Source: Devosia epidermidihirudinis
Lineage (GTDB): Bacteria; Pseudomonadota; Alphaproteobacteria; Rhizobiales; Devosiaceae
Assembly (NCBI RefSeq): GCF_000971295.1
Contig: NZ_LANJ01000001.1
Span: forward strand, 62,001 to 126,000
Direction: 5' to 3'
DNA: 64,000 nt
The notes below the pieces were generated by a model. It was not told the origin of the DNA. It worked only from the letters and a program-made list of their open reading frames with translations, and searched no databases. Numbering within the stretch: position 1 is the first letter of the stretch; each line of letters opens with the position of its first letter. Below are positions 52,965 through 60,809 of the stretch, one piece after another. The position numbers and the translations under genes were made by a program.

Positions 52965-53043
52965 TGCGCCGCTGACACCCGTGGCAAAATCAAACCCAGC
53001 CGTAATCTTACGACTTCCGATCAGGCGTCACAAATAAAGGAAA

Positions 53044-53118
53044 TGGCTGGGGTACTAGGATTCGAACCTAGGAATGCCGGTACCAAAAACCGGTGCCTTA
53101 CCGCTTGGCGATACCCCA
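53044..53118 (-). tRNA. tRNA-Gln (UUG anticodon)
   Basis: A 75-base cloverleaf on the minus strand including an encoded CCA. The acceptor TGGGGTA pairs with TACCCCA, the anticodon stem is CCGGT/ACCGG around a TTTTGGT loop giving anticodon TTG, and the T-arm contains GGTTCGAATCC. It is intact. The D-loop has GCCAAGCGGTAAGGC. Confidence 0.95.
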
Positions 53119-53289
53119 ACTGGAGCCGGTTCCTACACGGTTTAATACTGCTTCGCAACACGCTGTACGACGAACAAAAACCCATATCGCACTGCTTGAA
53201 CGAGGTCCCGCTGGCCGATATAACGCGTCGAGACGCGATTGGCGGCCTACGCTGCCTTTGCTAGGACAAAATCAGCATCGCGATCCTGA

Positions 53290-53366
53290 CGGAGTATAGC
53301 GCAGCCTGGTAGCGCACCTGCTTCGGGAGCAGGGGGTCGAGTGTTCGAATCACTCTACTCCGACCA
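53290..53366 (+). tRNA. tRNA-Pro (CGG anticodon)
   Basis: A 77-base tRNA with encoded CCA. The acceptor CGGAGTA pairs with TACTCCG, the anticodon stem is CCTGC/GCAGG around TTCGGGA giving anticodon CGG, and the T-loop is TTCGAAT. It is complete. A terminator follows 4 bases on. Confidence 0.95.
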
Positions 53367-53370
53367 ATGA

Positions 53371-53409
53371 AACCGGGTGTCTCCGAGTTTTCGGCGGCAT
53401 CCGGTTTTT
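53371..53409 (+). terminator. Terminator after tRNA-Pro
   Basis: The arms AACCGG and CCGGTT, with inner partial pairing of TGTCTCCGAG and TCGGCGGCAT, make a hairpin followed by TTTTTC. It lies just past the tRNA 3' end. Confidence 0.8.
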
Positions 53410-53430
53410 CTTATCCCGCCATGGTTGTTT

Positions 53431-53510
53431 ACTTCGAGCGTCAGCGCTCCCTGATCGTCGTTCTCGCTCGAAGTTCAATGATGAATGTAAAAACAACATA
53501 GCTTCGAGCG
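53431..53510. repeat. Inverted and repeated CTTCGAGCG boxes upstream of the sugar transferase
   Basis: ACTTCGAGCG (53431-53440) has its exact inverse CGCTCGAAGT at 53465-53474, and a third copy GCTTCGAGCG lies at 53501-53510. The set falls in the gap before the sugar transferase gene (53410-53589) and could be a regulator binding array or a hairpin in the leader. No match to a named site is known to me. Confidence 0.55.
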
Positions 53511-53589
53511 CTTATTTAGGAGAAGCTATCGACCGGAATGAACTGTTTGCATCGAGAACCACGCAGGCGAGCGCGATAGGCGCCCCCTT

Positions 53590-54318
53590 TTGGGTAGTGA
53601 TGTCCAATTGCTAGAGACGAAAGACGACGCTCCCACCACGACGCTGCACTCTGGTCTTCCACTTTTGTGGCGCAATGGAATGCCAATGCCCCCAAGGCTT
53701 GGTGCCTCGGGGCGGTACTTTGAGGCGCTCAAGCGCAGCATGGATATCGTTCTATCGACCGCTACATTGGTCGGGCTTTTCCCCGCACTGGTCATCATTG
53801 CGAGCACAGTCGCGTTTACCAGCACGGGGCCCATCTTCTTCCGTCAACCGCGCGAGGGGCTGAATGGGAAACTGTTCACGATCTACAAGTTCCGTAGCCT
53901 CTATGTCGACCGCAGTGATCTGTCGGGCCTGAGCCAGGCAGTCGATGGCGACCCCCGCGTCACTCCCGTTGGCCGCTGGTTGCGCCAAACGAGTCTCGAC
54001 GAATTGCCGCAACTGCTCAATGTCCTGAAGGGCGAGATGTCGTTGATCGGACCGCGTCCGCATGTGCCTAATATGTTGGCGGCGGGAATGCGCTATGACG
54101 AGCTCGTCCCCTACTATGATCTTCGGCTCAGCGTTCGGCCCGGACTGTCTGGTTGGGCGCAGGTCAATGACCTTCGAGGACCGACAACCGACGCAGAGCG
54201 GGCCAAATCTCGAGTTGACCACGACCTGGCCTATGTCCAGAACATGTCGTTCGGACTGGACTTAAAGATCCTGTGGCGGACAGTCTCTGACGAAATCCTG
54301 CCTTTGGGTATGCACTGA
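53590..54318 (+). CDS. Bacterial sugar transferase (polyprenyl-phosphate glycosyl-1-phosphate transferase)
   Basis: A 242-residue protein that would place the first sugar phosphate on undecaprenyl phosphate to start exopolysaccharide or O-antigen units. The family core is clear: one membrane segment (about residues 52-72, following LKRSMDIVLSTATLVGLFPA), IFFRQPREGLNGKLFTIYKF, VGRWLRQTSLDELPQLLNVL and MSLIGPRP. It is shorter than WcaJ-type proteins, lacking the extra N-terminal helices, as in WbaP/ExoY types. The TTG start at 53590 is uncertain (ATG at 53680 is the next good choice). It is isolated from other polysaccharide genes here. Confidence 0.88.
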   Translation: MGSDVQLLETKDDAPTTTLHSGLPLLWRNGMPMPPRLGASGRYFEALKRSMDIVLSTATLVGLFPALVIIASTVAFTSTGPIFFRQPREGLNGKLFTIYKFRSLYVDRSDLSGLSQAVDGDPRVTPVGRWLRQTSLDELPQLLNVLKGEMSLIGPRPHVPNMLAAGMRYDELVPYYDLRLSVRPGLSGWAQVNDLRGPTTDAERAKSRVDHDLAYVQNMSFGLDLKILWRTVSDEILPLGMH

Positions 54319-54349
54319 CCCTCCTCGAGTATATAGCCCAAAATCATTC

Positions 54350-54562
54350 ATGCGCCGTATTTCAGATCATCAACTTCATATCCTCAGCGTCGTCGCCAAA
54401 CATGAGCGTATCTGTATTGGACTGCCGGTTGACGCCGAGTGGGCACCCATTGCTGCGGAATTGCGCACGTTGGCGAAGTGGCGTTTTCTGGTGGAAGAAG
54501 CCACAGATGATGGGCCGGCCTATACTGTTTCGGCCGACGGCCAAGCCAAGCTGGATCTCTAA
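54350..54562 (+). CDS. Small hypothetical protein (70 residues)
   Basis: A 70-residue protein, mixed charge and no membrane helix: MRRISDHQLHILSVVAKHE, then PIAAELRTLAKWRFLVEEA and an ending TVSADGQAKLDL. The pattern of helix, turn and Tyr-Thr-Val-S-x-x-G resembles a small winged-helix fold (H2-H3-wing), as in some MarR/PadR-like or phage-type regulators, but I cannot assign a family. The frame is open and starts with ATG 31 bases after the sugar transferase stop. An overlapping frame at 54402-54614 is a likely shadow. Confidence 0.5.
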   Translation: MRRISDHQLHILSVVAKHERICIGLPVDAEWAPIAAELRTLAKWRFLVEEATDDGPAYTVSADGQAKLDL

Positions 54563-54681
54563 CCTCCTCGATCCAAACCGGTCCGGATGCTATTTTTCGC
54601 CCGCAACCCCTTGAGCATGGCGGGGTGTCTGGTGATTATGTCGCCCCGCTCGCAGGGCGAGCCTTAGTGTAGGAGCCAATC

Positions 54682-55992
54682 TTGAACGTCTGGGACATCG
54701 TCGGCATCGGCGCGATTCTGCTGCTGGTTGCCGCCAACGGGTTTTTCGTCGCCGCCGAGTTTTCTCTCGTCGCCGTGCGGCGCAGCCGTGTGACCCAGCT
54801 TGTTCAGGATGGTGCTGCAAATGCCAAGCCATTGCAGCACGCCGTGGAAACGCTGGACTCGCATCTGGCGGCGACCCAGCTGGGCATTACGCTGTCTTCG
54901 CTGGCTTTGGGCTGGGTGGGTGAACCCGCCCTCGCCCATCTGATCGAACCGCCACTTGTCTTCGTTCTCGGCGAATATGCGGGCCTTGCATCTCACGCCG
55001 TGGCCGTTGCCCTGGCCTTCGTGGTCATTACCATGCTGCATATCGTGGTTGGCGAACTGGCCCCGAAAAGCCTCGCCTTGCAGCGCAGCGAGGCAACGGC
55101 ATTGGCCGTGGTGCGTCCACTCAATTGGTTCCTTGTGGTTTTCCGTCCCGCCATCGTCGTGCTGAACGGCATGGGCAACATGCTGCTGCGGGCAGCGGGG
55201 CTCCGCCCCGCCTCAGGTGAAGAACAGGTCCACTCTGCTGAAGAAATCGAACTGCTGGTTGCCGAAAGCCAGAAGGCTGGTGTGGTCGACGCGTCTCAAC
55301 AAGAGGCCGTTGCCCGCATTTTCGACATCGGCAATCATGACGTACGCTCGATCATGACCCCGCGCCATGAGATCGACTGGATCGACATCCAGTCCGACGC
55401 CGATGAAATCCGCAAGTCCCTGCAGGAAAGCCACCACCGCCAGCTGGTTGTTGCCGACGGTATAGTGGACGAGCCGGTGGGTGTGGTGTCCAAGAAGGAC
55501 ATTCTCGAGCAATTGTTGGCCGGCGGCAGCATTGACGTGAATGCGGCGCTCAAGGAACCCCTCTACGTTCTGGATACCGCACGGGTGTTCCCGGTGCTGG
55601 AGAAATTCAAGGCGCAGCCGGTGCGCATCGCCCTTGTCGTAGACGAGTACGGCCAGCTGGAGGGTATTGTCACCCAGAGTGATCTGCTCAATGCCCTGGC
55701 CGGTGATCTGGCGGATGCTGATGATCCCACGGATGAAATCGGTGAAATCGACGGTGTCCTGACCGTTGATGGCAAATACCCGATCTCGGATCTGCTCAAC
55801 CACCTTGGCCTGCCCGATGGCCCGCGTTCCTATCATACCGCTGCGGGGATGGTTCTGCATCACCTCAAGCGCATACCCAATGTGGGCGACAGCTTTTTGT
55901 CCGAGGGCTTCCGGTTTGAAGTGAGCGCGCTGGATCGCCACCGCGTCGCGTCCATCCGGGTGCATCGCGAACCGACCACCCGGGAGGAATAG
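54682..55992 (+). CDS. CNNM/CBS/CorC-domain membrane protein (TlyC/hemolysin-related)
   Basis: A 436-residue protein with an N-terminal CNNM (DUF21) membrane domain (about residues 1-190, four helices, start GAILLLVAANGFFVAAEFSL). It is followed by two CBS domains (about 205-330, with MTPRHEIDWIDIQSDADEIR and FPVLEKFKAQPVRIALVVDE) and a CorC_HlyC C-terminal domain (about 345-430). A TTG start at 54682 has AGGAG 7 bases upstream. Relatives are implicated in Mg/Co ion export or resistance. The old hemolysin name does not show toxin function. Confidence 0.92.
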   Translation: MNVWDIVGIGAILLLVAANGFFVAAEFSLVAVRRSRVTQLVQDGAANAKPLQHAVETLDSHLAATQLGITLSSLALGWVGEPALAHLIEPPLVFVLGEYAGLASHAVAVALAFVVITMLHIVVGELAPKSLALQRSEATALAVVRPLNWFLVVFRPAIVVLNGMGNMLLRAAGLRPASGEEQVHSAEEIELLVAESQKAGVVDASQQEAVARIFDIGNHDVRSIMTPRHEIDWIDIQSDADEIRKSLQESHHRQLVVADGIVDEPVGVVSKKDILEQLLAGGSIDVNAALKEPLYVLDTARVFPVLEKFKAQPVRIALVVDEYGQLEGIVTQSDLLNALAGDLADADDPTDEIGEIDGVLTVDGKYPISDLLNHLGLPDGPRSYHTAAGMVLHHLKRIPNVGDSFLSEGFRFEVSALDRHRVASIRVHREPTTREE

Positions 55993-56083
55993 AACGCACC
56001 AACGGGCGCTGATCACAAAATACATTGGCGCTTGGTAGTTCTGGTCAATTGCGCTCTAGTTCGACCAGCAAGGAGAGCTCGAC

Positions 56084-56284
56084 ATGTCCATGGAACTGGC
56101 CTGGAAAGGCGCGCTGGCGTTGGTGGGATGTATTGCGGCCGCCTATATTGGCCAGGCCGTCGTCGGTGGTGGCGCAAGTGGCTGGATCGCGACCGGCGTC
56201 ATCTTGGTCGCCACCTGCGGGCCATTGCTTAAGGCACTCTACGATCGGCGGAAGGTACGCTGCTCCTGTCCACACACAAAATAA
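56084..56284 (+). CDS. Small membrane protein of unknown function (66 residues)
   Basis: Two hydrophobic segments (ELAWKGALALVGCIAAAYIG and GWIATGVILVATCGPLL), a basic tail and a C-terminal CSC. An AGGAG site lies 8 bases before the ATG, which favours real translation. No family could be named. It is 91 bases past the CorC-type gene and ends on a hairpin. Confidence 0.55.
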   Translation: MSMELAWKGALALVGCIAAAYIGQAVVGGGASGWIATGVILVATCGPLLKALYDRRKVRCSCPHTK

Positions 56285-56309
56285 GCCCCGCCGCGACAAG
56301 CGACGGGGC
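56285..56309 (+). other. Hairpin after the small membrane protein gene
   Basis: GCCCCGCCGC / GCGACGGGGC (one mismatch) around loop GACAA, directly after the stop codon. It has no T-run and could be a weak terminator or mRNA end. Confidence 0.45.
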
Positions 56310-56375
56310 CGTGTTGAGACTAGGCTTCGCCAAGGGGAGGAGCGTAGTTGACGCCCGCCTACCCTTGTAGGCGGT

Positions 56376-56684
56376 CTAGCCGAGCGTCACACTCGTTGCG
56401 TCATATTCAGTGCCCTTCATCTGCCACTTGACGGTGACTTTACTGCCCACCTTAAGGCCGGGATCCTTGAAGGTGGCTGGCAAGATATAGGTCTTGCCGT
56501 TGCCGAGGGTGATGGTGTGTTTGGTCAGATCAAACGACTTGATCGTGTCGCTGACCGACTGAGGCGTTGCAACTGCCGCAGCAGGCGCTGGCGTCACTGC
56601 TGGGGCGGCGGCGCCCGCAGCCATAGCCAGGCCTGAGGAACCCAGAACCAGTGCGATGGCAGCAGGTACGAGGAATTTGCGCAT
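56376..56684 (-). CDS. DUF1344 family secreted protein
   Basis: A 102-residue protein from the ATG at 56684 (GGAGAT 4 bases ahead). It has a signal peptide (KFLVPAAIALVLGSSGLAMA, residues 3-22), an Ala/Pro-rich linker, and a small beta domain with VSDTIKSFDLTKHTITLGNG and DATSVTL at the end, the DUF1344 pattern. It acts in the periplasm or outside. Rhizobial genomes often carry several such proteins of unknown role. The two-part form (spacer plus small barrel) fits a soluble envelope protein. Confidence 0.82.
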   Translation of the reverse strand: MRKFLVPAAIALVLGSSGLAMAAGAAAPAVTPAPAAAVATPQSVSDTIKSFDLTKHTITLGNGKTYILPATFKDPGLKVGSKVTVKWQMKGTEYDATSVTLG

Positions 56685-57034
56685 TTGTATCTCCACGAAC
56701 ATCCGGCGCTGTTGGCCAGACATATGCGATGCTTTCGGACGGCGTCGCGTCGCCACTCGCTTAGGAGTTGGCCGGCACCGTTCAAGCCCGCGTTCATAGT
56801 ATTGGGATCGCCGCATAGCCTTCTCAACTAAAGGATATTTAATTCTGAGAGACTGGAATTCCGCCCAAATGGGCGCGCTTTTGCACGGCCTGCGGCGCAA
56901 TTTTGTCAAAGGTCTGGCAACGCCTTGGCAACTTGGCGATATGGCGTGACGGCGCTGACGGCGACCTCAAAGCCGGGCTGAAATTCGGCTACGCGCCACA
57001 ATTGCCCTTCGGGCGAATTACGATGCCCGCCCCA
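56685..57034. other. Gap without supported gene
   Basis: About 350 bases upstream of the DUF1344 gene. An in-frame extension of that gene leftwards is open but lacks family residues and a ribosome-binding site, so I treat it as non-coding. No repeat, tRNA or clear promoter was recognised. Confidence 0.5.
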
Positions 57035-57346
57035 TCAAAGAGACTCAGCGACGTCTTGCCCACGCCTCTGCGCCGCCGCTGACCGGCTCAGCTTGGGAAA
57101 AGCCTTCGGCCAATAACCACCGTTATCCAGGATAACGCGAAAACGATCATCCCTGCTGGCGTGGATTGCCTCCCAGATCAGCAGCATGAAACTGCCGTCC
57201 TCTGGCGTGTGGCCCTCCGACCGGACAAGCCGCCCGTCGGGCCTATGCTGGACAATAGCGCCATGCAGTAGCCCCTGCTCGGCATACAGCACCAGCGCCG
57301 TCTCTCCCGGTCCGAGCTGTTCGATTTCAATTTCAACATACATCAT
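57035..57346 (-). CDS. Hypothetical protein (103 residues)
   Basis: A soluble protein: MYVEIEIEQLGPGETALVLY start, then GRLVRSEGHTPEDGSFMLLI in the middle, and a charged C-terminal tail (SRSAAAQRRGQDVAESL). No membrane helix, cysteine or known motif. The acidic N-terminal half and the clean open frame suggest a real gene, but its function is unknown. The start may be either of two adjacent ATG codons. Confidence 0.5.
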   Translation of the reverse strand: MMYVEIEIEQLGPGETALVLYAEQGLLHGAIVQHRPDGRLVRSEGHTPEDGSFMLLIWEAIHASRDDRFRVILDNGGYWPKAFPKLSRSAAAQRRGQDVAESL

Positions 57347-57604
57347 TGCCGTGCACCCGACTTTGCTCCGAGGCGGACGAACAAATCCTGTGCTGACAAA
57401 ACTGCAAAATAGCTAAGTGGGTCATCAGGAAATGTCCTGACTCGATAATTGCGTTGAAAACCTATCCGATTACAGCGCACCGCAACGCATTGAACAAACA
57501 GGATAATTTCTATCCAGTTTAGACTCATTACAACCTAAGCCATTGATCCATATTTGACTTTGGCGAAACCTGCGCCTAACTCGGGCCAAATACGCAGGTG
57601 CAGC

Positions 57605-58447
57605 ATGGCCGAGACAGCAGCCACATTTCCGCTTGAGCAGTTTGTTCAACCCGTGCTCGGGCTTGATGATATGTGGCTCGCCGTGGGGACGGGCATCGCG
57701 GGCTATGTGCCGCTCACCGAGGCGACCTCCCAAAATGCGCAGGCATGGATGGACGCGGTAGGGAGCTGTTCGACCGATACGCTGGATGCAAAAGCGCGAG
57801 CCGCCTATCTCGTAGGCTATGTTGCCTGGGCCTTCGCGCATTGCATTGGCGGCATGCGTCTCAACGGCCTCGGTGTACCTTCGTTGAACGTCAGTGCCTT
57901 TGCCGTGCTGCATGAGCGTTATGGCTGGGAAGAGGACGGGCTCACCGGTTTTTCTACGCGCTTCAGGACTTGCCTGCTGGCCCCGCCAAACAGCCACCGG
58001 ACAGTGCTGGATACCGATGGGGTCCGCGCGCTCATCGTCGCCGCCCATACCCCGCTGATCGAACATCTCGCCGCTCTCACCAAACTCGGGCGCAGTGCGA
58101 TGTGGCGGCTGGTCGCCGACTCTGTCGCGGCGGCCTGGCTCACCATCGGCAAAGAAATCGGTCGCGCGGCAGACGCCATGGACGACGCCGATGCTATCCT
58201 CCGGTTTGCGGGGTCTCCCCTCTCCAACAAGCAGACCGGGTTTATCGAAATCACCCTGAAGGATGACGCCGATCCAGGTCGTGTGCTGAACAGCGCATGG
58301 TTTCGCGCGCGGGGTGGGTGCTGCCGCTATTACACCAGCCCGGAGTCCGAGGGTAACTACTGCACCACCTGCGTCCTGCGGACGCCTGAATCGCGCGACC
58401 GGCGACTGGTCGACTATCTGCGCCGCATTGCGACCGAAGCCGCCTAG
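57605..58447 (+). CDS. fhuF: Siderophore-iron reductase FhuF
   Basis: A 280-residue cytoplasmic 2Fe-2S protein that reduces ferric siderophores (hydroxamate type) to free iron. The four cluster cysteines are C239, C240, C253 and C256 (GGCCRYYTSPESEGNYC, then TTC), an FhuF C-terminal hallmark, with 12 residues between the pair and the CxxC. Start ATG at 57605 is favoured over an upstream TTG-like frame start at 57554. No siderophore importer genes are in the window. Its stop overlaps that of the converging methyltransferase gene by 4 bases. Confidence 0.85.
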   Translation: MAETAATFPLEQFVQPVLGLDDMWLAVGTGIAGYVPLTEATSQNAQAWMDAVGSCSTDTLDAKARAAYLVGYVAWAFAHCIGGMRLNGLGVPSLNVSAFAVLHERYGWEEDGLTGFSTRFRTCLLAPPNSHRTVLDTDGVRALIVAAHTPLIEHLAALTKLGRSAMWRLVADSVAAAWLTIGKEIGRAADAMDDADAILRFAGSPLSNKQTGFIEITLKDDADPGRVLNSAWFRARGGCCRYYTSPESEGNYCTTCVLRTPESRDRRLVDYLRRIATEAA

Positions 58448-59118
58448 GGCTTTTTGGTCGCCAGCCAGATGTGGTGGCGTGAGCCACCCTTACTGCCACG
58501 CGCGCGCACCCGCGCCTCTTCCACGGCAAAGCCAGCCGTCGTCAGTCGGCGCGTGAACTGCTCGCTGGGATGCGCCGACCAAACAGCCAGCACGCCACCA
58601 TCGCGAAGCGCCTTCAGCGACTTGCGCAGGCCCGCCACCGTATACAGCTTGTCATTGGAGGCCCGCACCAGCCCGTCGGGGCCATTGTCCACATCGAGCA
58701 GGATGGCGTCATAGGCGTTGGGCTGCTCCAGCATATTGCCGACGTCGCCCTGCCGGATGGTCAGACGCGGGTCGGCGAGACTGTCGCCATGCACCTCTGC
58801 CATCGGCCCGCGCGCCCAGGCGATTACCTCCGGCACCAGTTCGCCCACGGTGATTTTTGCCTCAGGGGGCAAAATGGCCTGTGCCGCGCGCAGGGTGAAC
58901 CCCATGCCCAGCCCGCCGATCAGCATGTGCGGCTTCGGGCGCGTCGCAATGCGCTCCCAGCTCAGGCTTGCCAGCGCTTCTTCCGAGCCGCGCTGGCGGC
59001 TGTTCATCAGCTCATTGGTGCCAGCCATGATGGAGAATTCGCTGCCGCGCTGCATCAGGCGCAGTTCGCCTTCGCCACCGGGCACGGTTGCAGCGTCGAG
59101 GAATACCCAAGGGATCAT
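58444..59118 (-). CDS. Spermidine synthase-like methyltransferase family protein
   Basis: A 224-residue protein with a Rossmann methyltransferase-type fold of the spermidine synthase group: MLIGGLGMGFTLRAAQ (the GxGxG-like loop), then VGELVPEVIAWARGPM, an RQGDVGNML segment and the LLDVDNGPDGLVR acidic motif. The start at ATG 59118 gives MIPWVFLDAATVPGGEGELR, the normal N-terminus for this subgroup. Whether it binds decarboxylated SAM or SAM is not shown; many members are annotated only as methyltransferase-like. Confidence 0.8.
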   Translation of the reverse strand: MIPWVFLDAATVPGGEGELRLMQRGSEFSIMAGTNELMNSRQRGSEEALASLSWERIATRPKPHMLIGGLGMGFTLRAAQAILPPEAKITVGELVPEVIAWARGPMAEVHGDSLADPRLTIRQGDVGNMLEQPNAYDAILLDVDNGPDGLVRASNDKLYTVAGLRKSLKALRDGGVLAVWSAHPSEQFTRRLTTAGFAVEEARVRARGSKGGSRHHIWLATKKP

Positions 59119-59146
59119 GGCAGCGTGTTCTCTTGTTACAAAAGCA

Positions 59147-59171
59147 AAGGCCGGCCACAGGGGCCGGCCTT
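59147..59171 (-). terminator. Rho-independent terminator of bioY
   Basis: A 10-base stem AAGGCCGGCC / GGCCGGCCTT with a 5-base loop lies 20 bases past the bioY stop. On the minus strand it is followed by TTTGCTTTTG. Confidence 0.85.
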
Positions 59172-59191
59172 CAAATTCGATTGCGGATCGC

Positions 59192-59803
59192 TTAGCGCTT
59201 GCGCAGCAGCGACCATGCACCGGTAACGGTGAGGGCAGCCAGAGCCATCTTGAGGATGTCCCAGACCACAAATGGCTGGATCGCGCCGGCAAAGGCCGAG
59301 CCAACAACATTGCTCTGGTCGACCCAGCCAGCCTGACCGGACATCACCAGCAGCCAGGCAAAGCCCAGCACCAGCAGCACGGCATCGCCCAGCAGCATCG
59401 CACCGAACAGCGCCAGTGGCTTACCCGATGCGCCACGGTCGGCGGCAAAGCCGATGATCGCAGCCATGACGAGGAAGCCGATGAGGAAACCGCCGGTTGG
59501 GCCGACGAGGTAAGCCAGGCCGCCGCCGGTCGCGAAGACTGGCAGGCCGAAGGCGCCTTCGAGCAGGTAGAGCGCGACTGTCGCAACGCCGATGCGCATG
59601 CCAAAGGCCGCTGCAAGCGCTGCAATGGCGAAGCCCTGCAGGGTGACTGGAACGGGCCAGACTGGCACGTTGATCTTGGCGCAGATGGTGATGAACAGCG
59701 TGCCGAGCACGACCGTCGCGAGGTTGGACGCCAGTTTGGCAGCATCACCCTTGGGCTGGAAAATACCAAGGAGCGTGTTCGGCGTGGTCAAAGTCACTGC
59801 CAT
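59192..59803 (-). CDS. bioY: Biotin transporter BioY
   Basis: A 203-residue, six-helix S-component that binds biotin with high affinity. It has the family start ASNLATVVLGTLFITICAKI, then VPVWPVPVTLQGFAI, the conserved GLPVFATGGGLAYLVGPTGG loop and the VLGFAWLLVMSGQ helix. No bioM/bioN ATPase or permease genes are nearby, so it works alone or with a shared ECF module elsewhere. I found no clear BioR or BirA site upstream. Confidence 0.93.
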   Translation of the reverse strand: MAVTLTTPNTLLGIFQPKGDAAKLASNLATVVLGTLFITICAKINVPVWPVPVTLQGFAIAALAAAFGMRIGVATVALYLLEGAFGLPVFATGGGLAYLVGPTGGFLIGFLVMAAIIGFAADRGASGKPLALFGAMLLGDAVLLVLGFAWLLVMSGQAGWVDQSNVVGSAFAGAIQPFVVWDILKMALAALTVTGAWSLLRKR

Positions 59804-59888
59804 TTCATACCTTCCATGCTTATCTGAAACGGCATCCCTTCCGGGACACGCGTCAGTTGTACTGGCAACTTCTTAGTCTCTCGGCAAT

Positions 59889-60809
59889 GTGAGCGCAATG
59901 GTATCGCCCATCCCCACCCTCAGCTTTGACACCAGCTTTTCGTCGCAAACGGGGGTGCCCGTGTCGCTCGCTGACGGTCTGGTGCGCATCACAGCGCCAA
60001 ACGCCAGCGCCTACACCTTCACCGGCACCAACAGCTTTCTCATTGGGCATGAGCGGCTGGCGCTGGTCGATCCTGGCCCCAGCGACCCGGTCCATCTGGC
60101 GGCACTTAAAGCTGCTGTCGCTGGACGGCTGGTCGACGCGATCATCCTCACCCACACCCATCGCGACCATAGCGCACTGGCCACACAGGCCTCGGCTATC
60201 TTCAACGCACCGCTCTGGTTTGGTGGCCCGCATCGCCTGTCGCGCCCGCTGCGTCGATTCGAGCGCAACCCCCTGCGCAAATCCTGCGACTGGGACCTTG
60301 TCCCCGCCCGCACACTCGTTGATGGCGAAACGATCACAGCCGGGGACATAGCCGTCACCGTCCACACCACGCCCGGCCATTGCGCCAATCACCTGGCCTT
60401 TGGCATCGGCAACGACCTGCTCAGTGGCGATCACGTTATGGGCTGGAACTCGACACTGATTGCCGTGCCCGATGGGTCGATGGCGGACTATTTCGCCTCG
60501 CTCGACAAGGTCATCGCCCTGCCCTACGCCCGTTACATTCCGGCCCATGGCGGCGAAATCGCCGATGGCCCGGGATATGCCCGCGCCCTCAAGGCCCACC
60601 GCGAACTGCGGAATAGCCAGGTTCTGGACCAAGTGGCCAAGGGCGCGAGCACCGTGCCCGCCATTGTCAACGCGATTTACCCAACCCAGCCCCTACCGGT
60701 CCGCATGGCTGCGCGGATGACCATCACTGCCCATGTCGAATATCTGGAGGCGCTCGGCTTGCTCAAGGTGTCGCGAAGCCTATTCGGCACACGCATCGCA
60801 CCAGCCTAG
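59889..60809 (+). CDS. Metallo-beta-lactamase-fold hydrolase (LACTB2-like)
   Basis: A 306-residue metal-dependent hydrolase with the HTHRDH motif (residues 89-94), a later H-containing TTPGH (about 158-162), a LSGDHVMGW aspartate block and IPAHGGE. A C-terminal winged-helix-like tail (VRMAARMTITAHVEYLEALG) is typical of the LACTB2/endoribonuclease group. It starts with GTG at 59889 or ATG at 59898. Substrate could be RNA or an ester. It is not PhnP-like. It ends overlapping the converging DUF1499 gene by 4 bases. Confidence 0.85.
   Translation: MSAMVSPIPTLSFDTSFSSQTGVPVSLADGLVRITAPNASAYTFTGTNSFLIGHERLALVDPGPSDPVHLAALKAAVAGRLVDAIILTHTHRDHSALATQASAIFNAPLWFGGPHRLSRPLRRFERNPLRKSCDWDLVPARTLVDGETITAGDIAVTVHTTPGHCANHLAFGIGNDLLSGDHVMGWNSTLIAVPDGSMADYFASLDKVIALPYARYIPAHGGEIADGPGYARALKAHRELRNSQVLDQVAKGASTVPAIVNAIYPTQPLPVRMAARMTITAHVEYLEALGLLKVSRSLFGTRIAPA

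Noticed and set aside
53044..53409. A tRNA-borne integration site or genomic island
   Set aside because: Both tRNAs are intact, with no integrase, no repeated tRNA 3' end and ordinary genes next to them.
54402..54614. A second small frame overlapping the 70-residue gene
   Set aside because: Runs past the stop of the better frame, is Arg/Ser-rich and has no ribosome-binding site.
59804..59888. A biotin-responsive site (BioR or BirA box) before bioY
   Set aside because: No TTATCTATAA-like or bipartite BirA palindrome could be found in the 85-base gap.
59889..60809. The MBL-fold gene as phnP
   Set aside because: Sequence blocks and C-terminal winged-helix-like tail fit LACTB2-type hydrolases, and it lies about 49 kb from the phn genes.
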